A DNA stretch of 64,000 bases from Actimicrobium sp047621345. Its GTDB lineage: Bacteria > Pseudomonadota > Gammaproteobacteria > Burkholderiales > Burkholderiaceae_D. Shown here one piece after another: positions 1-9,578 of this stretch (position 1 is the stretch's first letter; every line of letters begins with the position of its first letter). The DNA lies in assembly GCA_047621345.1 (NCBI GenBank), contig JBLHLW010000006.1:1-64000 (forward strand), read 5' to 3'. The notes below the pieces were generated by a model. That model was not told the origin of the DNA and ran no database searches. It was given only the letters and a program-made list of their open reading frames with translations. The translations under genes and the position numbers were made by a program.

Positions 1-3000
1 GTTCGGTGGCCTGCCGCAACAGGATGTCACCGACATCGTGGCCCAAGCTGTCATTGATGTTCTTGAAATTATCGAGATCGATGAACAGGACCGCCAACTT
101 CTGCCGATTGCGCCGTGCCACTGAAATGGCATGTTTGAGACGATCGTTCAATAGTGTCCGGTTCGGCAGGCCGGTCAACTCGTCGTGGGTAGCCAGAAAT
201 TCGATGCGCCGCTGGGAATTCTTGACCGCAGTGATGTCGCGAAAGATCGATACGTAATTGATGACCGAACCATTTTCGGCATTGACTGAATTGATGGACA
301 GCCATTCTGGGTAAACTTCGCCATTCTTGCGGCGATTGATAATTTCGCCTTGCCAGTTGCCATTGGCGAGCAACGTCGTCCACATCTCCTCGAAAAATTC
401 GGGCGGATGCTGGCCGGCGCCCAGCATCCGGGGATCGCGGCCAATCACATCGCTGCTGGTGTAGCCGGTGATTTTTGTAAAGGCATCATTGACCGTCAGG
501 ATCACTGCCTTGGCATCGGTAATGGCGATCGCTTCGCCGGAACGGTCGAACACCTTGGCCGCCAGCCTTAACTGCTCGTCGGCATGACGCCTGTGCGTGG
601 TATCGGTGGACTGAGTACAGATCGAACACACGACCCCGCTCTGGTCGAACAGCGGAAAGCGTACGCTATCGAGCTGGATGCAGCGGTCTCCGACGGTGAG
701 CACATCGACCGATTCCAGCACGGCACTAATGCGCATAGTCTCCAGATCACGGCCGCGCAGAATCTGTTCGATGCCAACACCAAATAATTGCAAGTCGGTC
801 CTGCCAATCGCCGCTGCGGCTTGGATACCGAACAGTTCTTCGAAGCGCCGGTTGATGAATTCGTAGCGGCCGGCCATATCCTTGAGCATGACGACCGAGA
901 CCGAATTATTCATGATCGACAGCAAACGCTGCTGGCTGGCCTGAATTTTTTGCTGCGCGAGAACCAGATCGGTGTTGTCCAGCACCACCAGTACCGCCGC
1001 CACTGCATCACCCGCACTATCGAGCACCGGCGTCATCAGGACCTGGAACGCACAGACATCCGTGATAACCGGGAATTCTTCTTTTAGTGCCTTTGCAAGC
1101 ACGCTGCCAAGCAACCTGCCGACAGGATCAAGATAGTCGGGCAAATTGAGGCGGGCAATGTGCTGTCCGACGTGGGCAATCGACAGCCCGAAATTGCGTA
1201 CCGCCGCATTGTTGAGACGCCGCAAAAACAGCGCCTTGTCGAATACCACCACCGGAAAATCGATGGTGTTGTACACCCCTTCGAATTCAGTATTGATGAT
1301 GGCCAGCTCGATCGACTTGACCTGGCTTTCCTCGTTCACGCTGACCAGTTCTTCGTTGGTAGCCTGCAACTCTTCATTGCTGGCTTCAAGCTCTTCGTTG
1401 GCTGCCTGCATCTCTTCATTGGAAGCCTGAATCTCCTCGTTCAGCGCCTGCATTTCCTCGTTCGACGCGGCCATTTCTTCCATCAGGGTTTGCAGTTGCT
1501 CGCGCGTCGTGGCCAGTTCCTGAACAACATTGCCGTCGTCGCTGTCGTTGTTACCCGCATTCATTGTCCCGGAGGGGATTTTTCCGGCTGCTTCGAAGAC
1601 CACCAGAAAGGCCGTTGTGCCACCATCGGCCTGCAACACCGGGTGGACCACCAGTCGCCAGACCGCACCATCGAGCGTCGCGATACGACGCTTGCGACTA
1701 TGGAAGCGGGCATGGTGACGCGTCGACCGGCGTACCGTCGTCAACAATTCGTTGGTCAGTTCCGGCACGATCAACTGTGCCAGATTCATTTCAGGAGCAC
1801 CGGACGGAAAGCTGATGAAGCGATCGACATCCCCCTGACTGTGAAGTATCCGAAAACCACCGTCGATCAACATGGCCGGACCGATACTGTCGGCCGCGGT
1901 TTTCAGGAATTGCGCCGCATGCGACGTGTCCTGCCGCGTTGCCGGCTTGTGGCCGCGGACTACGTGCCCGCGTGAGGCCGGTCGGCCGGATCCGGATGAC
2001 AACGGCCGGCCTTGTCCGATTGGTCGGTACAGCCGTGCCTTGCGGTCCAGGGCATCGAACAGGCCTTCTTGCTGGTTGGCAGTTTCAGATCGTCCCAGGA
2101 AGAGCAGACCATCATCGCGCAGTGCGTAACGCAACACCGCCAGCACCTTGGTCTGCAAGTCGGCATTAAAGTAGATCATCACGTTACGACAAGTTACCAG
2201 GTCGACGCGCAAGAAAGGGGGGTCGATGACGATGTCCTGGCGTGCGAACGTCACGCAATCCCGTAGTATTTTGCTCACTTCATACCCGTTTCCGATGACC
2301 TGAAAATAGCGATTCAGATAACCGGGCGGCAATTCGGCAACCGCATTCTGGTTGTACACGCCGCGACGGGCAAAGGTGAGCGCGCTGTTGTCAATGTCCG
2401 ATGCAAAAATCTGCAAGCGCATCGGGCGCCCTGCGTCTTCGATCAGCGATAAAAACACCATCGCCAACGAATAGGCTTCTTCGCCGGTGGCGCAGCCAAC
2501 CACCCAGACGCGGACATCGTCCCCCGATTTTTTGCGAGCGAGCAATTCCGCCACCTGTCGGGCAAGAACATCAAATGCCGCTTTGTCGCGAAAAAATTCC
2601 GTTACTGAAATGAGCGTTTCCCGCGCCAGGGCATCAAGTTCTTCTTCGTGGCCTGTAATGTAAGCAAGATAGGCAGACAAGGTCGTGGTTTCGGTAACGA
2701 TCATGCGTCGCTGCAAGCGCCGCTGTACGGTCGACAGCTTGTAACTGGAAAAGTCGATCTTGGTGCGTTGCCGCACGCGTTCGAACAACTCGGTCAGTTC
2801 AGCCGGACGCTGTTCCAGTCCTTCGTGTTCGGGGACATTATCCGGGAATCGTACCAGTCGCTCGATCTCCTGTGCAATAGCGTCTGGCGCCAGGATACGG
2901 TCAGCCACACAGTCATCAATGGCCGAGCAAGGCATGCCTTTGTACTTGGCCGTATCAGGGGTCTGCACATACGTCATGCCGCCAGCGGCCTTGATGGCGC

Positions 3001-3457
3001 GCAAACCGCGCGTTCCGTCGGATCCGGTACCTGACAAGATCACACCAATCGCCCGCTCATCAAAAGTATCGGCGATGGATTGAAACAGCAGATTCACTGA
3101 GGGCTTGGGAGAGATTTCGGGTGGCGCGATCGACAAGTGAAAACGTTCATCACGAAACACCAGGTTGTACCCCGGCGGAATGATGTAGATCACATCCATC
3201 GCAGGCAACTCAGCATCGACCGCTTCCCGCACCGTTAAGACGGTATCGCGACCAAGGATGTCGGCCATCATGCTGCGGTAGTTTGGCGAGATATGCTGCG
3301 CAATGACGTAGATGCAGTTGAGGCCAAGCGACAGACGAGCCACGAATTCGCGCAAGGCTTCCAGACCGCCAGCCGAGGAACCGATGCCTATCGCATAGCG
3401 ACATGTTTGTTCCTTTACTGGAACCGTCAGGCCGGCAACTTCGGTGGACTCAATCAT
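1..3457 (-). CDS. CheB-CheR-PAS-GGDEF hybrid signalling protein (partial, C-terminus beyond window)
   Basis: The frame is open from an ATG at 3457 to the left edge, giving at least 1152 residues. An N-terminal CheB methylesterase domain shows GIGSSAGGLEAL near residue 22, IAQHIS, and the acidic loop GTGSDGTRG. A CheR methyltransferase domain follows with VVGCATGEEAYS near 322 and CRNVMIYF near 422. A coiled coil of repeated NEELQAx/NEEMQAx heptads lies at about 650-715, then two to three PAS domains (the last with the PAC-like GEVYPEWLS), and a GGDEF start (FIDLDNFKNINDSLGHD) at the edge. This couples chemoreceptor adaptation chemistry to c-di-GMP synthesis in one cytoplasmic polypeptide. GGAG lies 9 bases before the ATG. 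An in-frame GTG at 3487 is an alternative start. The GGDEF catalytic motif, and any EAL domain beyond it, are outside the window. Confidence 0.9.
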   Translation of the reverse strand, partial: MIESTEVAGLTVPVKEQTCRYAIGIGSSAGGLEALREFVARLSLGLNCIYVIAQHISPNYRSMMADILGRDTVLTVREAVDAELPAMDVIYIIPPGYNLVFRDERFHLSIAPPEISPKPSVNLLFQSIADTFDERAIGVILSGTGSDGTRGLRAIKAAGGMTYVQTPDTAKYKGMPCSAIDDCVADRILAPDAIAQEIERLVRFPDNVPEHEGLEQRPAELTELFERVRQRTKIDFSSYKLSTVQRRLQRRMIVTETTTLSAYLAYITGHEEELDALARETLISVTEFFRDKAAFDVLARQVAELLARKKSGDDVRVWVVGCATGEEAYSLAMVFLSLIEDAGRPMRLQIFASDIDNSALTFARRGVYNQNAVAELPPGYLNRYFQVIGNGYEVSKILRDCVTFARQDIVIDPPFLRVDLVTCRNVMIYFNADLQTKVLAVLRYALRDDGLLFLGRSETANQQEGLFDALDRKARLYRPIGQGRPLSSGSGRPASRGHVVRGHKPATRQDTSHAAQFLKTAADSIGPAMLIDGGFRILHSQGDVDRFISFPSGAPEMNLAQLIVPELTNELLTTVRRSTRHHARFHSRKRRIATLDGAVWRLVVHPVLQADGGTTAFLVVFEAAGKIPSGTMNAGNNDSDDGNVVQELATTREQLQTLMEEMAASNEEMQALNEEIQASNEEMQAANEELEASNEELQATNEELVSVNEESQVKSIELAIINTEFEGVYNTIDFPVVVFDKALFLRRLNNAAVRNFGLSIAHVGQHIARLNLPDYLDPVGRLLGSVLAKALKEEFPVITDVCAFQVLMTPVLDSAGDAVAAVLVVLDNTDLVLAQQKIQASQQRLLSIMNNSVSVVMLKDMAGRYEFINRRFEELFGIQAAAAIGRTDLQLFGVGIEQILRGRDLETMRISAVLESVDVLTVGDRCIQLDSVRFPLFDQSGVVCSICTQSTDTTHRRHADEQLRLAAKVFDRSGEAIAITDAKAVILTVNDAFTKITGYTSSDVIGRDPRMLGAGQHPPEFFEEMWTTLLANGNWQGEIINRRKNGEVYPEWLSINSVNAENGSVINYVSIFRDITAVKNSQRRIEFLATHDELTGLPNRTLLNDRLKHAISVARRNRQKLAVLFIDLDNFKNINDSLGHDVGDILLRQATE

Positions 3458-3883
3458 GAACGGGTGCTCCAGTTGATTTATCGTCACGGCCGCCTAGGCG
3501 CCTGCCCGCGCAATTGTTACCAAAAAAGAACTTTATGCTACCTAAAGTATTTATTTTGCACAACAAAAACATGCTGACGAAAGATGATGTCGTGACTCAC
3601 TATCAATCACGAAAAAAGACGCACCCGTGCCCGGCGAGGGATGGCGAATCGGCAGGCGGGGAAGATGAAAAGAGGGAAAGCGAGTACAAGACACGACCGG
3701 CTTGTTGCTGGTGCCGGTGGAACGTGCCGAGGGATGGTACTGCCGTAGCGCGAGTCAGGGGCGCGTGAACGGCCAATCAATACCGCGTATTCACGCCCCG
3801 CGCCATCGGCCTCCTGCGGCCTGTCGCACGCCGCTAGCGGCGACAAGGCGACAGGCTGGCAGAGGCGACCGGTTGATGCGTCG
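3458..3883. other. 426-bp gene-free spacer
   Basis: No convincing gene is visible. The first part (about 3530-3620) is AT-rich and should hold the promoter of the CheB-CheR hybrid on the minus strand. The second part is GC-rich and carries a nested inverted repeat (3819-3856), listed separately. Short open frames here have no recognisable domain and no good ribosome binding site. Confidence 0.5.
3819..3856. terminator. nested inverted repeat, possible terminator of acyl-CoA dehydrogenase
   Basis: GCCTGTCGC (3819-3827) pairs perfectly with GCGACAGGC (3848-3856). The loop itself contains the palindrome GCCGCTAGCGGC (3830-3841). It sits about 28 bases past the stop of the minus-strand acyl-CoA dehydrogenase gene, so a terminator or mRNA-end structure is plausible, but no T-tract follows. 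Confidence 0.35.
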
Positions 3884-5062
3884 TTAGCCGAGTTGCTGTT
3901 GCTGTTGCTGGCTCACGATTTTTTTGGCGATGCTCCAGCGATGCACTTCGCTCGGGCCATCGTAGATCCGGAACCCGCGCACATCCTTGAAGATGCGCAT
4001 AACAATGGTTTCTGCTGTCACGCCACGACCGCCCAAGACCTGCACGCAACGGTCAACCACGCGCCAGATCGCTTCCGAGCAAATCACCTTGGTCATGCTT
4101 GATTCGATATTGCCGCGGCCTCCCTGATCAAGCACCCAGGCGGTGTGCTGAATATTGAGCCGGGCGGTGTGCAAGTCCATCTCGTTATCAGCCAGCATGA
4201 AGCCGACGCCTTCGTGCTCGGCCAAGGATTTGCCGAAAGCCTGGCGCTCGCTCGCATAGGCCAGCGCGACGTCGTGGGCGCGTTGCGCCTGGCCGAGCCA
4301 GCGCATGCAGTGCGTCAGTCGCGCCGGCGCTAGCCGAATCTGCGCATAGCGAAAGCCCTTACCGATTTCACCGAGAACATCGGTGGCCGGCACGCGTACG
4401 TTCTCAAAACGCAGCACGCCATGACCGCCAGCAAAGCAGGAATCAAGCGACTCCATCAGCCGTTCCAGCACGATGCCGGGACGGTCCATGTCAGTCAGGA
4501 ACATGGTTGCCGAACCGTCTTCCATGCGCGCCATGATGATCGCGAAGGTTGCGCCTTCGGCACCGGTGATAAACCATTTGGTGCCACTGATCAGGTAATC
4601 ATCACCATCCTGAATGGCGATGGTTTGCAGCATCGATGGGTCCGAACCGGCACCGGGAGCCGGTTCGGTCATTGCAAAACACGAACGGGTGCGGCCTTCG
4701 ACTAGCGGACGCAACCAGCGCTCTTTTTGCGCCGGCGAGGCAACTTGCTCCATCAGATGAATATTGCCTTCGTCGGGCGCATGGATGTTCAACGCAGCCG
4801 GACCGAGAGGCGAATAACCTGCAGCTTCGAACACGGCCGCCTTGGCGACATGGGACAAGCCAAGTCCACCCAATTCGACTGAGGCATGCGGCGTCAGCAA
4901 GCCAGCAGCGCGACCGGCGGCCACCAGTTCTTCACGCAGCGATTCAGTGGGGCCGTGGCCGGTTTGACGCGGGTCATTTTCGAACGGGATGATGACTTCG
5001 GCGATGAAACGACGGGTACGTTCCTGCAGATCCTTGATTTCCGGCGAGTGTGAAAAGTCCAT
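3884..5062 (-). CDS. acyl-CoA dehydrogenase (ACAD10/11-like)
   Basis: Encodes 392 residues, the usual length for a FAD-dependent acyl-CoA dehydrogenase that makes a 2,3-double bond in an acyl-CoA thioester. The family signatures are visible: CFAMTEP near residue 130 (FAD/substrate contact), KWFITGA near 165, and the C-terminal RIYDGPSEVHRW near 370. The last motif resembles the DGPDEVHR form of the ACAD10/11 group more than the short-chain YEGTxQIQR form. The protein ends in an unusual run of glutamines (SQQQQQQLG). AAGAG lies shortly before the ATG. It stands alone, 1.2 kb downstream of icmF on the same strand with a degraded region between. The substrate cannot be assigned. Confidence 0.92.
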   Translation of the reverse strand: MDFSHSPEIKDLQERTRRFIAEVIIPFENDPRQTGHGPTESLREELVAAGRAAGLLTPHASVELGGLGLSHVAKAAVFEAAGYSPLGPAALNIHAPDEGNIHLMEQVASPAQKERWLRPLVEGRTRSCFAMTEPAPGAGSDPSMLQTIAIQDGDDYLISGTKWFITGAEGATFAIIMARMEDGSATMFLTDMDRPGIVLERLMESLDSCFAGGHGVLRFENVRVPATDVLGEIGKGFRYAQIRLAPARLTHCMRWLGQAQRAHDVALAYASERQAFGKSLAEHEGVGFMLADNEMDLHTARLNIQHTAWVLDQGGRGNIESSMTKVICSEAIWRVVDRCVQVLGGRGVTAETIVMRIFKDVRGFRIYDGPSEVHRWSIAKKIVSQQQQQQLG

Positions 5063-5259
5063 GAGTCTCTTTGATTATTAAGATGAAGTCTGCCAGCATA
5101 ACAAGCATTGCCACATTGCTCCAAAGTACTTGCAATAAGGCCAGTGTGGCCGATTGTCGGCAGCCTCAACGAACGGCGTCTGAAGCAGAGCGACACAGCG
5201 TCAGTCTTTATGAAGCTGGTTTGCCATCGTCGTGATCGGCAAATAAATGATCGCCGGAA

Positions 5260-5396
5260 TCATGCGCAACTGGCGACATCCTGCATGACCGCGTATTGCG
5301 ACAGGCCCGACGCCTGCTCCAGGTTGAGACGGTGCTTGCGCCGTTTGAAGGCTTCCTCGATGCGCCAGCGCCGGTTGCGCCGCAATCAAATGTGAT
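5260..5396 (-). pseudogene. IS4-family transposase remnant
   Basis: The minus strand reads about 44 codons containing NRRWRIEEAFKRRKHRLN followed by LEQASGLSQYAVMQDVA, bounded by stops on both sides. This matches the C-terminal YREK-like segment of IS4-type DDE transposases, including the final catalytic Glu in IEEAF. The rest of the transposase and any terminal repeats are missing, so this is a fragment. A 92-codon frame overlapping it in another phase is a shadow of this remnant. Confidence 0.7.
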
Positions 5397-5475
5397 TCCG
5401 CCAAAGTCTTTCGCGCGCGTGGAGGCAATGGATCTGTTGTGAGTGGCGGCAATGCGGCTTCCTCTTTGAGGAGTC

Positions 5476-6021
5476 TCACGGCGCGTTCGCGGATAGATCT
5501 GGATCTTCGAGTGCAGCCTGATCAGCGATGTTCGTCATCGCTGAAACCAGAATCCTTTCAGTGATCAACTCATCAACAATATTTGCCTGGAGCAAATCAC
5601 GTCTTTTTTTCTGATTCGCCCTGTTCGGCGCTTTGGCAGCCATCCATTTTTTGAATTCTACGAAAACAACGGGGTCAATAGTCGTCATTGTCGCCATGCG
5701 GCCAGCCGATGAAATGACGACTTGAGAAAACTTTGGAGAGGAAGTCAGCACGGATGCACGCGCAACCTGTATGGGCCAAAGATCATCCTCATGATCGGTA
5801 AAGCGCACCGGATGCAAATCGTCGGAAACCGCCACGCGTCGAATGAAATCGACCTCAAAGCCTTTTGCATTAATTGCTGTCTCGAGCCGATCCTCACTTC
5901 TCTCAAAAGTGGCATCTACTGTCTTGAGTAAATCGATCATGGACATATCAACCCTTTCCATATCGAGAAAAAATTGCACTCGCTTTCTGGCGTCCCACAG
6001 TAAATCAACGTCTTGTTTTTC
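5476..6021 (-). pseudogene. truncated GSU2403-like nucleotidyltransferase-fold protein
   Basis: The translation VDLLWDARKRV ... GFEVDFIRR ... DDLWPIQVARASVL ... KKRRDLLQANIVDEL resembles the C-terminal two-thirds of the GSU2403 nucleotidyltransferase-fold family, normally well over 300 residues. The frame is closed upstream by a stop at 6022-6024, directly before the KQDVDLLWD segment, and no N-terminal nucleotidyltransferase motif is found further upstream. The longest start-containing piece (GTG at 5979) would encode 167 residues. The stretch is visibly AT-richer than its neighbours and abuts the transposase remnant. I infer a decayed, horizontally acquired gene; expression of a short product is not excluded. 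Confidence 0.6.
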
Positions 6022-6299
6022 TTATGCAGGCCGCGCGCCGCGACCGTTCCGCCACTTTTTTGCTGGATAACAAACAATATAGTTTCAAACTAAGTCCGCT
6101 GGAGATAGTTACTACATGCATAAATAACAGAGTGAATTCGCTCCATTATCTCCACCGGCCAATCAGAAATGACCTAAAAGAGCAGTATTGATCTTTTCTG
6201 TCGAAGATCATCGAATCAATTTCTAATCGACTAAAACTGCTCTGTTGCTCGACACTTTCACTGATGACGGATAGCTCGAAGCCGGACTCGTTGCCGCTG
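6022..6299. other. AT-rich gene-free segment with imperfect inverted repeat
   Basis: No gene is seen. AGAGCAGT (6179-6186) and ACTGCTCT (6236-6243) form an 8-bp inverted repeat 49 bases apart, with partial similarity continuing inward. This could be a relic of a mobile-element end or a hairpin downstream of icmF. With the two pseudogenes it makes up a roughly 1-kb decayed region between icmF and the acyl-CoA dehydrogenase gene. Confidence 0.4.
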
Positions 6300-9200
6300 T
6301 CACATACTGCGCCGATACTGCCCGCCTACCTCGAACAACGCATCGGTAATCTGTCCGAGCGAGCAGACCCGCACCGCATCCATGAGCTTGTCAAACACGT
6401 TGCCATCCTCGATCACCGCTTGCTGCAGCGCCGCCAGCATCGCCGGCGACTCGTCGGCATGCAATGCGTGGAAGGCCGCCAGACGCGTCAGTTGCGACTG
6501 CTTTTCCTCATCGCTGGAGCGTGCCAGTTCGATGATTTGTGGCGTGTCGTTGGCCTTCGGATTGCGGAAGGTATTGACGCCGATGATGGGCAACGTGCCG
6601 TCATGTTTCTGGTGCTCGTAGTGCATCGATTCTTCCTGAATCTTGCCGCGCTGGTAGCCGGTTTCCATCGCACCGAGCACGCCACCACGTTCGGCGATGC
6701 GCTCAAACTCCTGCAGCACGGCTTCTTCAACCAGATCGGTCAATTCATCGATGATGAAACTGCCCTGGTTCGGATTCTCGTTCTTGGCCAGACCCCATTC
6801 GCGGTTGATGATTAACTGGATCGCCAGCGCACGGCGCACCGACTCATCGGTGGGCGTGGTGATCGCTTCGTCGTAGGCATTGGTGTGCAACGAATTGCAG
6901 TTGTCGTAAATCGCGATCAGCGCCTGCAGCGTGGTGCGGATATCGTTGAAGTCGATTTCTTGCGCGTGCAGCGAGCGCCCCGAGGTCTGGATGTGGTACT
7001 TGAGCTTTTGCGAACGCTCGTTGGCACCGTATTTTTCGCGCATCGCCACCGCCCAGATGCGCCGTGCAACGCGGCCCAACACCGTGTATTCCGGGTCCAT
7101 GCCATTGCTGAAAAAGAACGACAGGTTGGGCGAAAAATCATCGATCTTCATGCCGCGCGCCAGATACGCTTCAACGAACGTAAAGCCATTCGACAGCGTG
7201 AAGCCGAGTTGTGAAATCGGGTTCGCGCCGGCTTCGGCAATGTGATACCCGGAGATCGATACCGAGTAAAAATTACGCACCAGATGGTGAACAAAATACT
7301 GCTGGATGTCGCCCATCACTTTCAACGAAAACTCGGTCGAAAAAATACAAGTGTTCTGGCCTTGGTCTTCTTTGAGGATATCGGCCTGCACTGTCCCGCG
7401 CACATTCTGCAACACCCAGGCACGGACTTTTGCCGCTTCTTCGGCAGTCGGCTCCCGCGATTTTTCAGCCCGGAACTTGTCGAGTTGCTGGTCGATTGCC
7501 GTGTTCATGAACATCGCCAGAATCGATGGCGCCGGACCATTGATCGTCATCGACACCGAGGTGGTCGGGTCGCATAATTCAAAGCCGCTATACAGTACTT
7601 TCATGTCATCAAGCGTCGCAATCGAGACGCCCGAATTGCCGACCTTGCCGTAGATATCAGGACGCACTGCCGGATCGGCACCGTACAGCGTGACCGAATC
7701 AAAGGCGGTCGACAGGCGCTTGGCCTCCATCCCTTCGGAAACCAGCTTGAAGCGGCGATTGGTACGGAAGGCATCGCCCTCGCCGGCAAACATGCGAGTC
7801 GGGTCTTCGTTTTCGCGCTTGAACGGGAACACGCCGGCGGTGTACGGGAACGCGCCCGGGACATTTTCCAGCATCAGGAAACGCAGGATTTCGCCATGGT
7901 CTTCAAAGCGTGGCAAGGCGACCTTGCGAATCTTGGTGCCCGACAGCGTAGTCGCCACAAGTCGGGTGCGAATTTCCTTATCGCGGATCTTGACGACGTA
8001 ATCATCGCCGGCATAAGCGAGCTGCATCGCTGGCCAGCCAGTGAGCAATTGCTTGGCACCGGCGTCGAGTTTGTTGTCTCGTTCAGTAATCAGGTCGTCC
8101 ATATCAACGACCTTGCCGGCTTCGGCCAGCATGCGTTTTGATTCCTGCAATTGCTGGCGTTCGCGCGCCAGCTTGACGTTTTTGGCGGTGAAGACATGGT
8201 AGCCGCGCACTGTGTCGGCAATTTCGGCCAGATAGCGGCTGCGCGCCGGCGGCACGATGGCATTCTTGCCCGACGAGTGACGGACGTTCACGGCGGTCAG
8301 CTTGCCGGGTTTGACCGGCAAACCACATTCGACCAACCGGGGCAGCAAGCCCTGGTACAACGCGGTGACGCCATCGTCATTGAAGCGCGACGCCTGCGTG
8401 CCGAACACCGGCATTTGCTCCGGCTTCAGGTTCCACAATTCGCGGTTGCGCTGGTACTGCTTGGCCACATCGCGCAGTGCATCGAGCGACCCCTTGCGGT
8501 CAAACTTGTTGATCGTGACGAAGTCAGCGAAGTCGAGCATGTCGATTTTTTCGAGTTGCGACGCAGCGCCGAATTCTGGCGTCATCACATACATCGACAG
8601 GTCCACATGTTCGACGATGGCCGCATCGCCTTGTCCGATGCCGGAAGTTTCGACAATCACCAGATCAAAGCCGGCCACCTTGCAGGCGGCGATAACGTCG
8701 GGCAGCGCCTCGGAGATTTCAGAACCGGCTTCACGCGTTGCCAGCGAGCGCATGAAAACGCGACTGATGCCGCCCCAGGGACTGATCGCATTCATGCGGA
8801 TGCGGTCACCGAGCAGTGCACCGCCGGACTTGCGACGCGACGGATCGATCGAGATTACGGCGATGTTGAGCGCGTCCTCCTGGTCGAGTCGGATGCGCCG
8901 GATCAGCTCGTCGGTCAGCGACGATTTACCTGCGCCACCGGTGCCGGTGATACCGAGTACCGGCACCTTGATCACATCGGCAGCGGTGTGCAGTTCGCTT
9001 TTTAGCGCAGCGCTCATCTGGTTGTTTTCCAGCGCAGTAATCAATTGCGACAGGGGCCGCTGTCGCTCGACTAGCGAGCCGTTTTGTAGCGGCGCGAGCG
9101 CGGTCGGTGCGTAGGTCGACAGGTCGATATCGCACGCCTGGATCATCGACAAAATCATGCCGACCAAGCCAAGCCGCTGACCGTCTTCAGGACTGAAAAT

Positions 9201-9578
9201 ACGCGAGACACCATACGCGTGCAGGTCGGCAATTTCGGTCGGGACGATCACACCGCCACCGCCGCCAAACACCTTGATGTGGGCGCCGCCGCGTTCACGC
9301 AGCAGGTCAATCATGTACTTGAAATATTCGACATGGCCGCCTTGATAGCTGGAGATCGCAATGCCTTGAACGTCCTCCTGCAAGGCGGCGGTGACGATGT
9401 CATCGACCGACCGGTTGTGACCCAGATGGATGACCTCGACGCCGTTTGCCATCAAGATGCGGCGCATGATGTTGATCGAGGCATCGTGACCATCGAACAA
9501 TGAGGCAGCCGTGACGAAGCGAACCTTGTTGACGACTTTGTATTCGGTCAGTTTCTGGACAACGGAGAGATCAGTCAT
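6300..9578 (-). CDS. icmF: fused isobutyryl-CoA mutase IcmF
   Basis: Encodes 1092 residues with the three-part IcmF architecture. An N-terminal B12-binding domain carries FDGHDAS near residue 30. A MeaB-type G-protein chaperone domain has the P-loop GITGTGGAGKSS near 212 and switch VETSGIGQGD. A C-terminal acyl-CoA mutase domain starts near 570 and includes the GVFPFKRENEDPTRMF region. IcmF interconverts isobutyryl-CoA and n-butyryl-CoA (some forms also isovaleryl/pivalyl-CoA) using adenosylcobalamin, with GTPase editing built in. The ATG at 9578 fits the family N-terminus (MTDLSV); a GTG at 9593 would add five residues. It is divergent from an AraC-type regulator 189 bases away, which may control it. 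No cobalamin riboswitch is evident upstream. Confidence 0.95.
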   Translation of the reverse strand: MTDLSVVQKLTEYKVVNKVRFVTAASLFDGHDASINIMRRILMANGVEVIHLGHNRSVDDIVTAALQEDVQGIAISSYQGGHVEYFKYMIDLLRERGGAHIKVFGGGGGVIVPTEIADLHAYGVSRIFSPEDGQRLGLVGMILSMIQACDIDLSTYAPTALAPLQNGSLVERQRPLSQLITALENNQMSAALKSELHTAADVIKVPVLGITGTGGAGKSSLTDELIRRIRLDQEDALNIAVISIDPSRRKSGGALLGDRIRMNAISPWGGISRVFMRSLATREAGSEISEALPDVIAACKVAGFDLVIVETSGIGQGDAAIVEHVDLSMYVMTPEFGAASQLEKIDMLDFADFVTINKFDRKGSLDALRDVAKQYQRNRELWNLKPEQMPVFGTQASRFNDDGVTALYQGLLPRLVECGLPVKPGKLTAVNVRHSSGKNAIVPPARSRYLAEIADTVRGYHVFTAKNVKLARERQQLQESKRMLAEAGKVVDMDDLITERDNKLDAGAKQLLTGWPAMQLAYAGDDYVVKIRDKEIRTRLVATTLSGTKIRKVALPRFEDHGEILRFLMLENVPGAFPYTAGVFPFKRENEDPTRMFAGEGDAFRTNRRFKLVSEGMEAKRLSTAFDSVTLYGADPAVRPDIYGKVGNSGVSIATLDDMKVLYSGFELCDPTTSVSMTINGPAPSILAMFMNTAIDQQLDKFRAEKSREPTAEEAAKVRAWVLQNVRGTVQADILKEDQGQNTCIFSTEFSLKVMGDIQQYFVHHLVRNFYSVSISGYHIAEAGANPISQLGFTLSNGFTFVEAYLARGMKIDDFSPNLSFFFSNGMDPEYTVLGRVARRIWAVAMREKYGANERSQKLKYHIQTSGRSLHAQEIDFNDIRTTLQALIAIYDNCNSLHTNAYDEAITTPTDESVRRALAIQLIINREWGLAKNENPNQGSFIIDELTDLVEEAVLQEFERIAERGGVLGAMETGYQRGKIQEESMHYEHQKHDGTLPIIGVNTFRNPKANDTPQIIELARSSDEEKQSQLTRLAAFHALHADESPAMLAALQQAVIEDGNVFDKLMDAVRVCSLGQITDALFEVGGQYRRSM

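Noticed and set aside
1160..1975. 271-codon plus-strand frame opposite the CheB-CheR hybrid
   Set aside because: It is composed of the antisense of the coiled-coil linker and PAS region and has repetitive hydrophobic text without a domain.
3607..3846. 79-codon minus-strand frame in the spacer before the acyl-CoA dehydrogenase gene
   Set aside because: No ribosome binding site or recognisable domain; Arg/Pro-rich text typical of a random high-GC frame.
8151..9114. Long plus-strand open frames (about 270-284 codons) opposite icmF
   Set aside because: They are antisense shadows of a clearly coding, high-GC gene with strong family similarity on the minus strand.
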